From: Paguma larvata
Lineage: Eukaryota; Chordata; Mammalia; Carnivora; Viverridae
Reading direction: 5' to 3'
Assembly: GCA_030068075.1 (NCBI GenBank)
Contig: CM057837.1
Coordinates: 19,375,691-19,439,690 of the forward strand
Length of the DNA stretch: 64,000 nucleotides
Shown here: one piece after another, positions 11,018-24,030 of the stretch
How the letters are laid out: each line of letters begins with the position of its first letter
Position numbering within the stretch: position 1 is the stretch's first letter
Position numbers and translations under genes: made by a program
The notes under the pieces: generated by a model
Told to the model about the DNA's origin: nothing
Databases searched by the model: none
Seen by the model: only the letters and a program-made list of their open reading frames with translations

Positions 11018-13263
11018 CAACACTGTCATTTCTTATTGTCCCACTTAAGCCTGTATTTGTCCCCTCCCCTGCGAGCACACCTGCGCAGACACCAACTCCC
11101 CAGGCCTGGAAGGGCTGGGCACAACTTACTATTTCCACATCCCGTGGAAGCAGAAGATGAAGGTGAGAAAGGCAGGCTTTGTGCCCGGGGTGAGAAATGA
11201 TGCCTCGTTACTACGATTAACCTCCACCGGCCCGAGGAATCAGCAGCCCTGCACGTGATGGAGAGAAAATAAAACAGCAGATCCCTGTGGCTTAGATGAG
11301 ACTCGCAACAGAAGCCAAAGGGAAGGGTGATCGGGGCTCCCGGTCACCCGTTTGGGTTCGGCTGCGTTCTTGTGAAGAAGCGTCCTGGGCACAAGCATTG
11401 CGGGCCCCCCAGACGGCTCGTGCGTGTCATGAGATGTTCAGACTCTGGGCTGTGATGTGAGGAGAGGGTCACACACTCAAAGGCTGCCCTTATCAACCTC
11501 AATAAACTTGATTTTGAAATGAACCCATCGGGATCTTGATTCTGCTCGTCCACAGCAGAGCAGAACTGAAGAGATTACCAAAAATTCCAAACCGGGACCC
11601 AGGCATTCTCCCCCAGTCTTGGATTAAGGCCAGGACACTAGTGGCTGCAGGGGTGGCCGTCACTGAGAGGTGGCCACCAAAGCCAGCCCTAGGTCACAGC
11701 ACAGAGACCTACTGGAAAACAGATGAAAGCGGAAGACAGGTGGTGATCTCAGGAAGGAGCCAACAACTACGCTGACCCCTGGGGTTCAGTCTCATATCGG
11801 GACGGACTTGGGGACTACGGAGCATCGCGCAGCGAGAAAGGTCATGATCTACTCCTCAGGGTAGGAGTCCGGAACGAAACGCTCCACACTTGGGTCCCCG
11901 CAAGGGCAGATCGGTAAGCTGGCACCGCCACACATACAGACCGCAGACCCGCCAGGAAGGTGATGGGGACACGGCTATGAAACCATGACGTCTCCTAATA
12001 AACGGAAATGTACATGGATGGGTTTTTAATTCTCGGAAAATGGTATTTATTTTCCAAAAGAGAGCACCACGGGTTCAGGAACATTTCAAAATGCGATGAC
12101 ATCTTTAATTCACAGAGCGCGGAACCTCACTGAACTACCTTGGGGGCGACAAAGGGTCGAGAGCGAGCTCACGCCAGGCTCAGAGAAGGTTATGAAAACA
12201 ATTAGGAGCTAATGAGTAGACACTGGGAAGGCAAGAGGCAAATTGCAGGCTGGCTAACTCTCTCCTCGCTCATGACAAGTAAAAAATCAAAGGTGTCATT
12301 TAAAAAATATTAAATTACTGGGTAGGAAACTCCACATTCAAACACAGAATAAATAAAACCCATCTTTAATCGCCTGGCCTTAACGACAGGCCGGTCGAGA
12401 CAGACTCTGTCAACTGTGATACATGATTGTCAATACCCACTGAGGGCTCCTTCCTGGAAGAATGTGCAAGTTCAGCTCTGTGAGATGCCGGCAGCCAGAG
12501 AGGTCACAAAAAGCTCGGAGGAGAGGCACTTCCAGCAAGCACCTCCAGACGACGCGACATTCCCGGACATTCCTGTGTCCGGTGGAAAGAGGCTGCGGTG
12601 CAGAAAACCTCGGGGTGGGCAGGATCTTAAGTAGCAATTATGATACAAGAGCAATTATCAATCAGACCCTGGAATGGGGAGGAGGGGCGGGGAGGGATGC
12701 GATTAGCACAAAGTCTGCGAAGTGAGAGCCACGATTCTCAAAGAATGAAATGCTGTCACTTTCAAGCTTTCAAAGGAAATTAACAACCCAGCTTGGCATG
12801 ATATTGGCAAGAACTCAGAATCTCTGAGCTGGAGGGGGACTTTGGGAATTCATCACTTCTAAGCTCCTTGGAGCGACCTTGGAGAAACAAGACTTGAGGA
12901 GGCCTGTATTCGAGGTTACCTGGAGAGGTTTATTCTCTTAAGAGGTCTAAGCGCCAGCAACGACTTAACCCCGCTGACGCTATGTATTTGCCTCGCTTTC
13001 CTAGCCAGAGAGGTGAATGGCAGCCCAGCCACTACAATAATTATCCCAAATTATAAATAAGTGGGGGTGTGAATGAGACTATGCTCCACTGAACTTAACG
13101 CAGTGTCAAAAAAAAAAAAAATGAGCTAGAGAAAAGGTTTGAAATATCACACAGCTGGCATGCTAATTTTGGGAACCACAATGAGTTTAAAACACAAAGA
13201 CACATCACTTTTAAAGGACTGACTGCTGCATTACACACTCGATAGATTACTTGTAAAAATCCA
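11018..13263. other. Intronic stretch, unassigned
   Basis: 2.2 kb with no recognised element. The part 12000-13250 is AT-rich in places; a poly-A run lies near 13109-13121. Confidence 0.45.
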
Positions 13264-13462
13264 GGGGTGCCTAAGTGGCTCAGTCAGTTGAGCGTCCAAG
13301 TCTGGCTCAGGTCATGATCTCACAGTTCGTGGGTTCGAGCCCCGTGCCGGACTCTTCTGCTGTCAGCACAGAGCCTGCTTCAGGTCCTCTCCCCCCCTCT
13401 CTATTCCCCTTCCTCACTCATTCTCATTCTCTCTCTCTCTCAAAAATAAACATTAAAAAAAA
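13264..13462 (+). mobile_element. CAN SINE (felid type), antisense to DOCK1
   Basis: First arm of the inverted pair. Head ggggtgcctaagtggctcag, followed by a body with few changes, CT tract and 'aaaataaacattaaaa' tail. Confidence 0.95.
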
Positions 13463-13486
13463 TCTGTCTTCTGTGCACACTTTAAA

Positions 13487-13697
13487 CCTCTTTTATGTTT
13501 ATGTAGTTTGGAGAAAGAGAAAGAGAGACAGAGTGGCGGGGGAGAGGGGCAGAGAGAGAGAGACACAGAATCCGAAGCAGGCTCCAGGCTCTGAGCTGCC
13601 AGCACAGAGCCTGACGCAGGGCTCAAATCCATGAACCACCAGATCATGACCAGAGCCAAAGTCAGACACTCAACTGACTGAGCCACTCAGGCGCCCC
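13487..13697 (-). mobile_element. CAN SINE (felid type), same strand as DOCK1
   Basis: Second arm of an inverted SINE pair. Target duplication ctgtgcacacttta (from 13471 and again from 13699), so it was inserted separately from its neighbour. Confidence 0.96.
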
Positions 13698-13714
13698 ACT
13701 GTGCACACTTTAAA

Positions 13715-14389
13715 AAAATACTTTACAATGCAAGCAAATGATGGCATTTTGTCCTTTTCAGCCTGCGCAAAGTTTCCTTTGCTGTGCATTATCTATTTTA
13801 AAGAGGTGACCGTTTCATTTCTCGAGGGTAGATTACAGAGCGTGAATGCAGAGGGAGCCTCAGAACGGAGTCTAAGTCTTTCCTTTATTTCACCGATGGG
13901 AACAAGAAAACTCAGTGGAGAAGAAAGTTTCTGTCAGAAGGAACTGAGATTCAGAGACTCAGATTCCAGACAGAAGAACAGAAGAGGTGTAGCCCACGAC
14001 CCAACGCCCGGGGACAGGCGAAGGGCAGGATCTTCACTTTGATGGGGGTGTGGGCGCCTGATGGATGCGTCTGATAACACTGCGTAAGCCATACGCATCA
14101 CATTTGTGCATTTCAAGGTCTATGAATTAGACCTCCACTTAAAATTCAGCTTTTTGATACAGGGATCTTAAACAAAAATGTTTTAAGTAGATTAAACACT
14201 CCCAATAAAAGACGAAGGTCGTCAGCTCAGGAGAAACGACAACAATACAATACTTACAATTCTCTGTCCTTAAACAAAAGAATGATGAGACGTTCTAAAT
14301 AAAGTAGGAAAGAGACGCTTCATGCAAACGCTAGCACACAGAAAGCAAGCAACTGCAGCATGTCGGAACAATCAAAATCTTCACGCCCT
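13715..14389. other. Intronic stretch, nothing recognised
   Basis: 675 bp without a named repeat or coding signal. Confidence 0.5.
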
Positions 14390-14567
14390 GGGGCGCCTGA
14401 GCGGCTCAGTCAGTTAAGCCTCTGACTTTGGCTCAGGTCACGATCTCATGGTTCCTGAGTTCGAGCCCCACTCGAAGTCGAGCTTGCTGCTGTCAGCTTA
14501 GAGCCTGCTTCAGATCTTTGCCCCCTCCACACTCTCTGCCCCTCCCCTGCTCGAGCTCTCTGAAAAT
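14390..14567 (+). mobile_element. CAN SINE (felid type), antisense to DOCK1
   Basis: Head ggggcgcctgagcggctcag. Flanks 'aatcttcacgccct' and 'aattcttcactcccc' form a diverged duplication. A shortened tail. Confidence 0.94.
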
Positions 14568-16916
14568 AATTCTTCACTCCCCAAAACCACAGCTTGCACA
14601 CATTTTCCAGATGAGGTACTGAGGAAGGGCCTTGTCTGGTGTCTCCCATGCCCTGATCTGGTGCTCCTTCCATCCTGCCGAGAAGGAGGCTTGGCATGGG
14701 GGAAGGAGTTGGTGCATAAGAAGAGCTGGAGAGCCCACAGGGCAGGTGAAGGAGCAATTAAGAATCCCACAAGGGAAGGGAAGGCAAGAAGCAATGCAGG
14801 GGATGGAGCCGTCTTCATGTCAGACAGTGACTCAGGAGACATCCTGTCCTCTGCCGACGACGATGGGCACACTTGGAAAATGATCACTCTTTTCCACAAA
14901 TACCGTTGTCACACGCAGCATGCCACTTTTATGTTTTAACACCCCTGCAGCTGACCACGGTGCCCTGCGTGACAACAGGGGTCAGCCCCACAAATCTCCC
15001 AAGTGGCCTCCTGGGGACAGAGCCCCAGGAGTCCCTGGCAGGGCACCCACTAGCCATGAGCCTCAAGAAGGGGCTCCGAATGACGGCCGCAAAACTCCAA
15101 AAGGAGAACCCGCCAGATTCCAGGAAAACTTTTTTCAATTAAAAACATATTTTACTTAAAATGTAAATGAAAAAAGTTATCCCATGACAAAAATAAAAGA
15201 ACTAATAAAGAACACCACAAGATAAAATTTCTAAGAACTCATGTAATTTTCATATTGAGAGATCCCTGGGGGGAAAGTCCATTTTTTTCCCCCGAGTTCT
15301 TCCCTGGGAGACACTGTCCTTTTCTGAAAATGTAATTTTAGATTAAAAAAAATAAACCCATATGTCAATTCTCGGTGAGTCAGTTTGTGATCTCAGATAG
15401 TGTATCTGATTACTGGAACACATCCTGCTCCCGTTCTCAGTTCTGGGGACACGGGGCAGGACCAGGATCTCCCCCACCCCACACTTCCTGCTCCTCCTGG
15501 AAGTCTCCACTCCAGCCCTGGGGTCCTGTCTTCCACAAAAACACAGGATTCCCGCTGCCCTCACCCTCTCCTTTCCCTTCTTCCTGCTGTGCCCATCCTC
15601 CCCGGCACCCTGCCCCCTCCCTGGAATGGGCCCCATCTCAACTCCCACCCACCCTCAGAGCTCAGAGCCTGGCCTCTCTGCCCTCACTGACCCTTACCCT
15701 TACCCTTACTGATTTCACCCCACTAGTCACTTTCTGTGGGTCCTCGTGTTGCCTGAAGTCTCTCGTTTGGATGCCCCAAGATGTCATGATGCACTAACTC
15801 ATCAGTTATCTATTTTGGGGACTAAACACCTGGTTTCCTCTCCTGCAGACGGAAGGTGACACCTTTCTCTGTATATCCCTAACGGCCTCGGGCCAGTATG
15901 ACTCCACCGCTGGCACCAAAGGGACACGTTATATGCTATAAAGTCAAGGAATCCCATGCACATGATCTTTGCGTACATGTGAAAACTACAGATACACTAA
16001 AATGCTAAACTTGACAATAACGTCCACAAAGATTTCATCATCTAAAGCAAACCTGGACAAGCACTTACGGTTGATTTCTTGGAAGGAACTTAATAAACAT
16101 CAGCCAAACTGCACAAATTTTAAGTTACTATTGTTTTATTTTATTATTATTATTTTTTTTATTATTCCAGAAGAATCCTTCTGGCCGATCCCATAGAAGC
16201 ATCAGGTCCCTACGCACACAGGCTTCGGGCACCTGCCCGCCTTCAGAAGGCCAGGAGGAAAGTTCCAGAGACATTGCTCAAGTTCTGTGCGCAAAGAGAA
16301 ACGAGCGGGAAAAATCCCGTATTGGAAATGCCGCCTGGAGGAACTAACAGAGCAGCAGCCCCGGAGGAAGATAAGGAAGCTGGCTCGTGGACGGAGGTCA
16401 AAGGAGGAAGCTAGCCCTGCCCAGAGGAGAGCCCCGGGGTTAGCTGGAGCAGACCCAAGACGCAGGTCCATCCCCGGGGCAGGAAGAGGACGAGGAAGAG
16501 GAACAGAAAGGACTCTGGAGCACCGGGGCAGTCGGAAGAGCCAGGGACACTCAGAGTCGCTGTCCACACAGCCTGCAGACCCCTCCCCACACCATCAGGA
16601 GGGACTCTGCCTTAGGTCTTGAATTCCAACGTTTCCACTGAGGCTGACACCATGACCCCTGCTTTCCGGTTGTTTTTCCTTAATGTACCTTTGCCGATCG
16701 TTTCGGTTGAGCTTTTGGTGTCAATGGATGCCAAAGAGCTCTCAACCGATCATCATTTCATTGGATCCCGATCTGACCCTACAGCAAGTTTCTCTGTGTC
16801 ACTAAGAAGGTATTACCTATGCACACAGAAAGATGGCCACACACATGGGGTGCGGAAACCAAGGACAGGACAACACTTGCCGTGTATTTATCACTGGCTT
16901 GTTTTAAAACACGTAT
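14568..16916. other. Intronic stretch with an L2-like part
   Basis: About 15430-15760 has L2-like features ('ccccctccctggaatgggcc'), family uncertain. There is an AT-rich run near 16130-16165. Nothing else recognised. Confidence 0.4.
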
Positions 16917-17140
16917 GGGGCGCCTGGAGTGGTCAAGCATCCGACTTTAGCTCAGGTCATGATCTCGCAGTTTGTGAGTTCGAGCCCCCGTGTCAGGTTC
17001 TCTGCTGTCAGCACAGAGCCTGGAGCCTGCTTCAGATTCTGTGTCTCCTTCTCTTTTTGTCTCTTCCCCACTCGTGCTCTCTCTCTCACACAAAAATAAA
17101 TAAACATTAAGGAAAATGTTATAAATAAATAAGTAAAAAT
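16917..17140 (+). mobile_element. CAN SINE (felid type) with a small head deletion
   Basis: The head ggggcgcctggagtggtcaa lacks about 10 bp present in the consensus (gctcagtcggtt). The flank aaaacacgtat is repeated as aaaacacatat at 17141-17151. Confidence 0.93.
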
Positions 17141-17149
17141 AAAACACAT

Positions 17150-19384
17150 ATGTAATCCATACGGGATCAATCATAACCAAAGGGCTGACAGTAAGTAATC
17201 TCTGAGTGGTAGATTTACGTGGGTTATTTTACTGTGCTTTATTCTTTTTTGTTACCTGTCTTTGAGAAGCACTCAAAATAAAAAATTGAAAATTTTACCT
17301 GAAAACAGTCCTCCACCAGTTTTTGCTGGCTCGGGCCAAGTTTTAATAAGAAACGACAAAGAACACTCAGCACCCACCCGGCTCGCTGCCACACATGGCC
17401 GCCAAATGCTCCCGGGGTACCTCTGGCTGCAGCAGGAAGGGGGGACACTAAGCACCTGACACATACTAAGACACGCCCAAAGGGGGAAAAGTCAGTAAAC
17501 CAATCACACAACCGGGAGCGAACCTACACGCTACTGACCCAGCGGTTTGCCGTCACGTCCACTGTGTGGACCTGGAAAAATACAGCAGCAGAAAGGAGAA
17601 GCGTCCAACTGGTAGACCGTGTAAATCAGCGAAGAGTCTTCTGGGGTAACAGAGCCACAGAGCCACTCCTCGGAAGGACGCACTGATGGCGGCAACACGG
17701 CAGCACAGCAGGGGCCTACCCAGGGACTATCAGGAGGAGACTGGACTGACAAATGGCAGGAGCGACAGTATTTTCTGGATCCTTTAAGAGAAAACAACGA
17801 AAGGACTTGGCAGGCACCTCATTCCTCAGACACAGCAACGTCGCGTTTAATCTTGAGTGGTGACCGCACAAAATGCAGAAGGTCACACTGATCTGAAATG
17901 TTATGAAAATATCCTCTTCACAATTTAATTACACTTTTCTTATGTTTCACCCAACCAGACGATGAGGGTGGGGCTCTTCCTTAGTCGTTAAAATGAGAGA
18001 GAAGACAATTCATGCTAAAAACAAAATTAGTGTCTACGAATCAATCACTGTATCTAAAGGTTGCACAGGCACAAATAAAACCTGCTTTGTTTTAATAAGA
18101 TACACCTTTTATAGCTTTTTTTCCCCTTTACCTCTTCCCTAATTCAATGTACCATATTGAATGCATAGGATTTCCCAAGGGAAAAATAATTCTGCCCGAA
18201 TTATAAAAGTGTCACATTCACAGTTCATAGAGAATAATACTGCTCAGCTTCTCATCAAAATTACACCGCCTGGCACAGGATTCTAAATAAAGCTGGTGTA
18301 ATGTACAAACTTATTATCTGACTCAGGATGTCACGGGGAAAGCAACAGGCTGAGGGATGCAGAACCGCGGGCTGACCCTCCCTCACAGGACCCGCTTGGT
18401 TCACGGGCATGTGACTGAAAACACTCTGGATGTGACCTTCCCACTCCCCAGCTCTCTGATTCCTCAGCGCAAACTACCTGGATGCGTTTGAAATCTGGCT
18501 CCATGTAGAGTCTGTGATTTCATCAATACGTACACAAAAATAATATATTCTACCATAAAATTCTGTACAATGGTTTTAATGAAATTTTTCATTATTTGCT
18601 ATAAAAGAGCTGATGATGTTTCTAAGAGCACGTAGGACACATTCCTTTTTCACACGCGCTTAACGCGACAGTACCTGCCGACACGTTTGTGCCTGGGCCT
18701 ACTTAAAATCTGGTCTCTTCTTGGGCCTCCGCTTGGGCTAGCTGGCGTGCCGGCTGGAACACCAATCCTAAATGAAGGATTTAACTACCCTTTCCATCAC
18801 CCAGCGGACAGGTCCAGAAATGGGCTGCAGAGGCCATTTCACAAAGCCACAAATGTGCCTCGGCTTCAGCTACATTGACAAACGTCACACGGGGCCCTCC
18901 TCTGGCTCTCTCTCCACACTCTCTGCATCACGAAGCTGCTGCTTCTCTCTCCAACCCCCCTGAGTCAGTTCCTTTCGGGGATGGTCACTCCTTTACACCT
19001 AGAAGGTTGACAAGGGTTCATCCTGAGGGTTGTTACGGACATGAAAAGAGAGACGGTCCCCCTGTGTCCTCTAGGAATATAAAGAATAAGAAAATACAGG
19101 CCTCTGACTGCTGGTGGCCATTGTCCCCTCAAACAGAGAGAAACAGACAACTGGGCCGAGGGAGGGTATCTTCTAAGCCCTGGTCATGCTCATGCCCATC
19201 TAATGCCTTGGACACCCTGGCTCCGCGAGTCAATTCTCATCCCTCCTTCTGGACTCCATCTGAGTCAGGCGAATGCAATGAAGTTACTGCCGCTTTACAG
19301 TAAGACCCGGCGTGTGACTGTAGAGCCAGGGCTCCGCCCGTCTTCTCCGACCACACTGGGCTGCTTATCCTGGGTTTTCCGGCT
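17150..19384. other. Intronic stretch with an AT-rich, repeat-poor section
   Basis: No repeat recognised. The section 17870-18340 is AT-rich with low CpG and looks like a possible conserved non-coding element; the rest is mixed. Confidence 0.45.
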
Positions 19385-19568
19385 CTCCACGCAAACTTCA
19401 GAATCAGCTTGTCAATGTCTATAGATACCTCCTGAGATTTTGACTTAGATTACGTTGAATCTATAGATCGAGCTGGGAAGAACTGACATCTTAACGTTAT
19501 TGAGTCCTTGTCTCCAGACACTGGAGTATCTTCCCATTTATTTATCTCCTGTTTGAGGCTGATGCAAT
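19385..19568 (-). mobile_element. L1 ORF2 fragment
   Basis: 'cttcagaatcagcttgtcaa', 'tgaatctatagatcgagctg', 'gaagaactgacatcttaacg' and 'cccatttatttatctcctgt' match the antisense of L1 ORF2, a common remnant. Heavily mutated. Confidence 0.8.
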
Positions 19569-19569
19569 C

Positions 19570-20854
19570 TGCCATCCAAAGAGGCCTTGCTCCACAGAAA
19601 CACGAAATACAGAAATGAATCGACACAAACCTACAGCAAGCGCATTTAGAAGTACCGTTCCACAAGTGAGTGGCACGCAAGCTGGAAAGGGGCTCCTCAG
19701 GACAGCGGAAACGGAGAGATCCCAGAGCAAAGCCAGTGGATGTGGGGTAGGAATGTTTCTGTCCACAACTCGGCTCCTAAAACGCAGACTTTTCACATGA
19801 TTATGTTCTCTGCCCATCCCTTTAGAGAGCCTTTCCACGATCACTTCTAATGGGCACCACGGTGTCCGCCGGGAGGATCAGAGAGATGGCGTACATCCAA
19901 AGGCTTTGTAAGAGCGCCGCATGCATACAAGGGATTAGGATTACTTCGCGCCCCACAATCCGGCTGGACAAAAGCAGCAGATAAATTCTCTCCAAACCAT
20001 ATGGGAGTCTGGGCTTGGCATTTCTGTCCACGGTGTCACGTAACCAAGCATCCACCAGTGACGAGCTCTATATCTGCACAAATGCCGACAGCCAACGGGC
20101 CAGCGTCACCAGTAAGCAGACGCCAGACGACGGGCAGAAACAGGACGCTGTCCAGAGAGGAAAGACCAGAGAACCCAGTCCTGAAAGAGAGCAGTGCAGC
20201 CAGCAACGGCAGGTGGACGCACGTGCACGGGACATCTGGAACATGCCACGGGAAGTAAGGAAGGACGTCTCGGCACACGGCAGCTGCACAAGGCCAGGCT
20301 TCCCATGACAGAGGGAGCAGAGTTCCTAAAGCAGCAATCCCCAGAAAGAGGTAACTTTCCAGCAGGGTCTCGGGAGGAGCCCGCCCCCAAAGTCCACACA
20401 TTCTACAACCTTCGCCTGCTGCTTCAGACTTCTCCATCACCCGTATGCTTGAGCCAAAGACTTGGTAGGCGATTACAACACCTCCCTTCCTCCTCCCTCC
20501 CCTCGCACGCCGGCTCTTCCACCACAGCCTGCAAACTACACCGGCAGGTCTCCATCCCCTTCCCAAACCTCTCTCCAGGACTGTAGCCACACGGTTCTCA
20601 TCCAGGGGTAACTGCCCTCCCAACCCCAGGAGACACGGCTGGCTGTCCACGCTAGGGCATGCAGCCTGTGCGTAGATGCTGGGACTACTGCTAAACATCT
20701 CCCATCGCACAAGACGGCCCCCCGGGACCAAGAATTTTCAGCCCCAAATGCCAGTAGTGCCTAGGCAGAGACCTCTGCCCTGGCCCCAGCACCGTGCTCT
20801 CTCAGTTGGATTCCATGACAGCCTTTCACCCCGCTGCTTCGTCTCTCGGCTGCT
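19570..20854. other. Intronic stretch, unassigned
   Basis: GC-moderate sequence carrying a 231-codon open frame on the minus strand (20036-20731). I do not recognise the peptide and see no splice signals matching it, so it is not called a gene. Confidence 0.45.
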
Positions 20855-21235
20855 CTAATCCATCCTGTACACGGCAGCCCCAGTGACCCACTGGAAAGCC
20901 AAGTCTGACCTGACCAGGCCCTTCCCGTGTAACTTGACCGTGTGGCTTCCTGGATCCTTAAGAGGTACACAGGTGCCCAGAGCCACCTCTCTGTTCTCTC
21001 CCTGCAGTCCTGGCCTTCCCTTCCCTCGCCGCTCTGTCCAGTCACAACCACTGATCGTCTCAAATTTCATGATAGCAACACATACCCCCCCCCCCACCGT
21101 CTGCTGCCTCTACCTGGAACTCTCCCACGTTCTTTAACAAGCTCCTCCTGGGAACCATCCTTGAATCCCCACACTACTTCCAATCCCCCAGCCCCCTGAT
21201 AGACCTGGTCATCCTATCCCTTACATTTCCTTAAA
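20855..21235 (+). mobile_element. L2 LINE fragment
   Basis: 'ctaatccatcctgtacacgg', 'gcagccccagtgacccactg', 'gtctgacctgaccaggccc', 'tgtggcttcctggatcctta', 'tctacctggaactctcccac' and 'ctcctcctgggaaccatcct' track the L2 3' coding region and UTR in order. Diverged and non-coding. Confidence 0.75.
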
Positions 21236-21267
21236 ATGACTCATTAAAATCTAAAATTAGAGAAATA

Positions 21268-21486
21268 GGGGGCGCCTGGGTGGCTCGGTCAGTTAAGCGT
21301 CCAACTTCAGCTCAAGTCACGATCTCCTGGTTCGTGAGTTCAAGCCCCACATCGAGCTCTGTGCTGACAGCTCAGAACCTGGAGCCTGTTTTGGATTCTC
21401 TGTCTCTCCCTCTCTCTGCCCTTTAACTGCTCATACTCTGTCTCTCTCTCAAAATTAAATAAAGAGTAAAAAAATAAAAAATAAAT
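21268..21486 (+). mobile_element. CAN SINE (felid type), antisense to DOCK1
   Basis: Near-consensus. Flank aaaattagagaaatag is repeated as aaaattagagaattag after the tail. Confidence 0.96.
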
Positions 21487-21692
21487 AAAATTAGAGAATT
21501 AGGTCTTTGATTTGCCTAAAATCAAGTATTATAATCTATAACTATATATTTATGGGTTTGGTTATTTGGTTAATTTCCGGCTCCCTCTTAAATGCAATCA
21601 CCAGAAGAATAAAAGCCACATTGATGTTATTTGTGCCTAGTGCCTGGCATACAGAATGAACATATTAAATCCATTTTAAAAATAAATGACCC

Positions 21693-22112
21693 TGGGATGC
21701 CTGGGTGGTTCAGTCGGTTGGAGCAGCTGGCTCTTGATTTCGCCTCAGGTCGTGATCCCAGGGTCGTGGGATTAAGCCCCAAGTCAGGCCCTGCGCCGAC
21801 AAAGGAGCCTGCTTAAGATCGTCTCTCTCAGGGCGCCTGGGTGGCTCGGTCGGTTAAGCGTCCAACTTCAGCTCAGGTCATGATCTCATGGTTCATGAGT
21901 TCGAATCCCATGTCGGATTCTGTGCTGACAGCTCAGAGCCTGGAGCCTGCTTCGGATTCTGTGTCTTCCTCTCTCTCTGCCCCTTGCCCACTCACACGTT
22001 CTCTCTCACAAATAAACAAACATTAAAAAAAAAAAACAAAGATTGTCTCTCTCCCTGTCCCTGTACCCTGCTCACAAGCTCTCTCTCTTTAAAATAAATG
22101 AATAAACAAATA
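21693..22112 (+). mobile_element. Older CAN SINE interrupted by a younger one
   Basis: Outer copy in two parts, 21693-21829 and 22039-22112. It is an old subfamily (ctcttgatttcgcctcaggt, gatcccagggtcgtgggatt). The break lies after 'cctgctt', within aagatcgtctctctc. Confidence 0.93.
21830..22038 (+). mobile_element. CAN SINE inserted into another CAN SINE
   Basis: A consensus-like young copy. Target duplication aagatcgtctctctc (21815-21829) and aagattgtctctctc (22039-22053), one mismatch. Confidence 0.96.
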
Positions 22113-23710
22113 AATTAATAATGAAAATGACTGACCAAATAAAGACGGATGAGGTGCTAGCCATAAGTATGAGGCCTGCTCACACTCATAGAAACACTGA
22201 ATGAACCTCAACCGTGATAGAGGGAGGAGGGCTGGTGACACCTTGCCCACTGATAGAAGGCAGGGGGACCAGAGGCAGAGGGCACAGATGTGGGAGGGGA
22301 GCTCGGGGGAGAGATCCCTGAAGGCCAAGGTCAGAGGCAGAGAGAAGGAAATCACGGGAGCCACAAATTCAAAGAAGTACCTTCCCCGAGTGAGCACCAT
22401 GACAGAGGGCAGGACGGAGGAGGTGGCTGGGACACACCTGTAATTCTGCAATCCCAAATTAAAGCCTTGTCCTCTGACCCAGGTACGAACATGGGGGGAC
22501 AACCAGCACGAAAGAAGACAACCGCAGAATTGTAAAAAGACAAATGCCGCCAACTAATCAATGAAATCATTCGGTGCAGGCTTAAAATGCTGAAAGCAAA
22601 CTCCTAGTATTCGACAATGGAAAAAATTCCTCTGATGAAAAATCACTTGCTTAAGTAAATGAATGCGCATCACTCAGGAGCACGCCCTGAACCGGCACAC
22701 GGCCGTCACGACTGTAATTACGACTGCTCGTTAGCATGGACAGGAGTGTGAAAGAAGGATGAAGAAGCAGTAAACCACATGGTACCTATGACGGAACCGT
22801 AAAAACACTCAAGCCCGTGCACCGGAACCGCTGGAAAACCAACACGAACGGCTGGTTTGCAGGAGGAGAACGGGGAAGAGCAATGGCTTCCCGTCCTACG
22901 GCCGCAGCGGGCTGTGCGGTGCCAGTGCGGGTGGGGAGGTGGTCACGGCAGCTGCGGAGCGCGGCTGGAACACGTGGGTAGTACCTCAGGCATCCTAGGG
23001 GAGCAGCCAAGAGGACTGTGGAGCCCCCCTGAAAGGCACTGTGGCCAGAAGAAAGATCCAGAAACCCAGAGCTGGGCAAATGCTCTCCAAACTATCGGTC
23101 TGGTAGAAGCTGGAGCGTAGTGCCTGACACGTTCGAATCCCTCGGCCGTACCGTGGAACTCTCTGCAGGATCTGGAAGCCACAGGCCAGAAAGCAGTGGG
23201 AGGAAACTGGAAGCCCTTTGAGCTAAAGGTTTACCATGAACAAGTCAGAAAATATTTTCCTCACCTTCCTGTGGTTTTGTTTCTGCTGTTGTTTCTTTGT
23301 TGACGTGAGTCATGGCTTCAGCTCCAAGTGTCCCGTCTTCTGCGTTATCAGGAAAACTTGAGAAATGAGAAGAGCCCAGAACATCGGGCAACTGGGGGCT
23401 GAAGCCCAGGTGGCGGCAGCCCTGAAGAGAAACCTGTCCCCCTCCTGCTGGTGCTGACAAAGCAGCCGGAATGTTCTCTACACTAGGTTAGCCCTGGCCA
23501 CTTCCAATTCCAAGTGTAACCGAGACCATCAGCACTAACCGGGCACCGATTAGACATGAAAACTCTTGGGCCCCCTCTCCAGAATGACTGAGTGAGAATC
23601 TGCATTTTTAACAAGACTCATGTGCACACACTGAGGTCTGGGCACTGGGCCCCAGGTGCCGCCCCTCCGGCCCTCCTCAACCACGTGGAGTCCACTGGAA
23701 CATCCACCAT
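22113..23710. other. Intronic stretch, mostly unassigned
   Basis: No SINE, L1 or LTR recognised, though a G-rich region at 22200-22450 is low in complexity. Confidence 0.45.
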
Positions 23711-24030
23711 AGGCTGAAATGTGTCCCAGAAGACCTGTTCCGATCCTCACCCCCAGGGCCCGTGAAAGTGACTTCATCTTAGAAACAGTCTTTGCAGACA
23801 GGCTCCAGTTAACACAAGGTCCTGCGGAAACAGGGCAGGCCCTAAACGCAAGAGGACTGGTATCCCTAGAAGAAAGGAGACACAGAAATGCAGACACGCA
23901 GGGGAATGTGGTGTGAAGAGAAAAACAGGAGACAGGAATGCTGTGTCCACAAGCCAGGGGCTGCGAATGACTGCCAGCCACCACGAAGAGCTAGGAGAAA
24001 GGCACACACCGGACTCTCTCTCAGAGCACT
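23711..24030 (+). mobile_element. MaLR-type LTR (MLT1-like)
   Basis: 'gctgaaatgtgtcccagaag', 'cttagaaacagtctttgcag' and 'gagacacagaaatgcagaca' are typical of MLT1 LTRs. It shares the orientation of its neighbour, and together they form a head-to-tail pair of different LTRs. Confidence 0.75.

Noticed and set aside
15690..15711. Telomere-like cccttaccctta repeats
   Set aside because: The unit is cccttac/cccttacc, not the vertebrate telomere hexamer ccctaa, and it is only about three units long.
20036..20731. 231-codon open frame on the minus strand
   Set aside because: No family resemblance that I can see, no splice signals that fit DOCK1, and it lies in GC-moderate intron sequence where chance frames are long.
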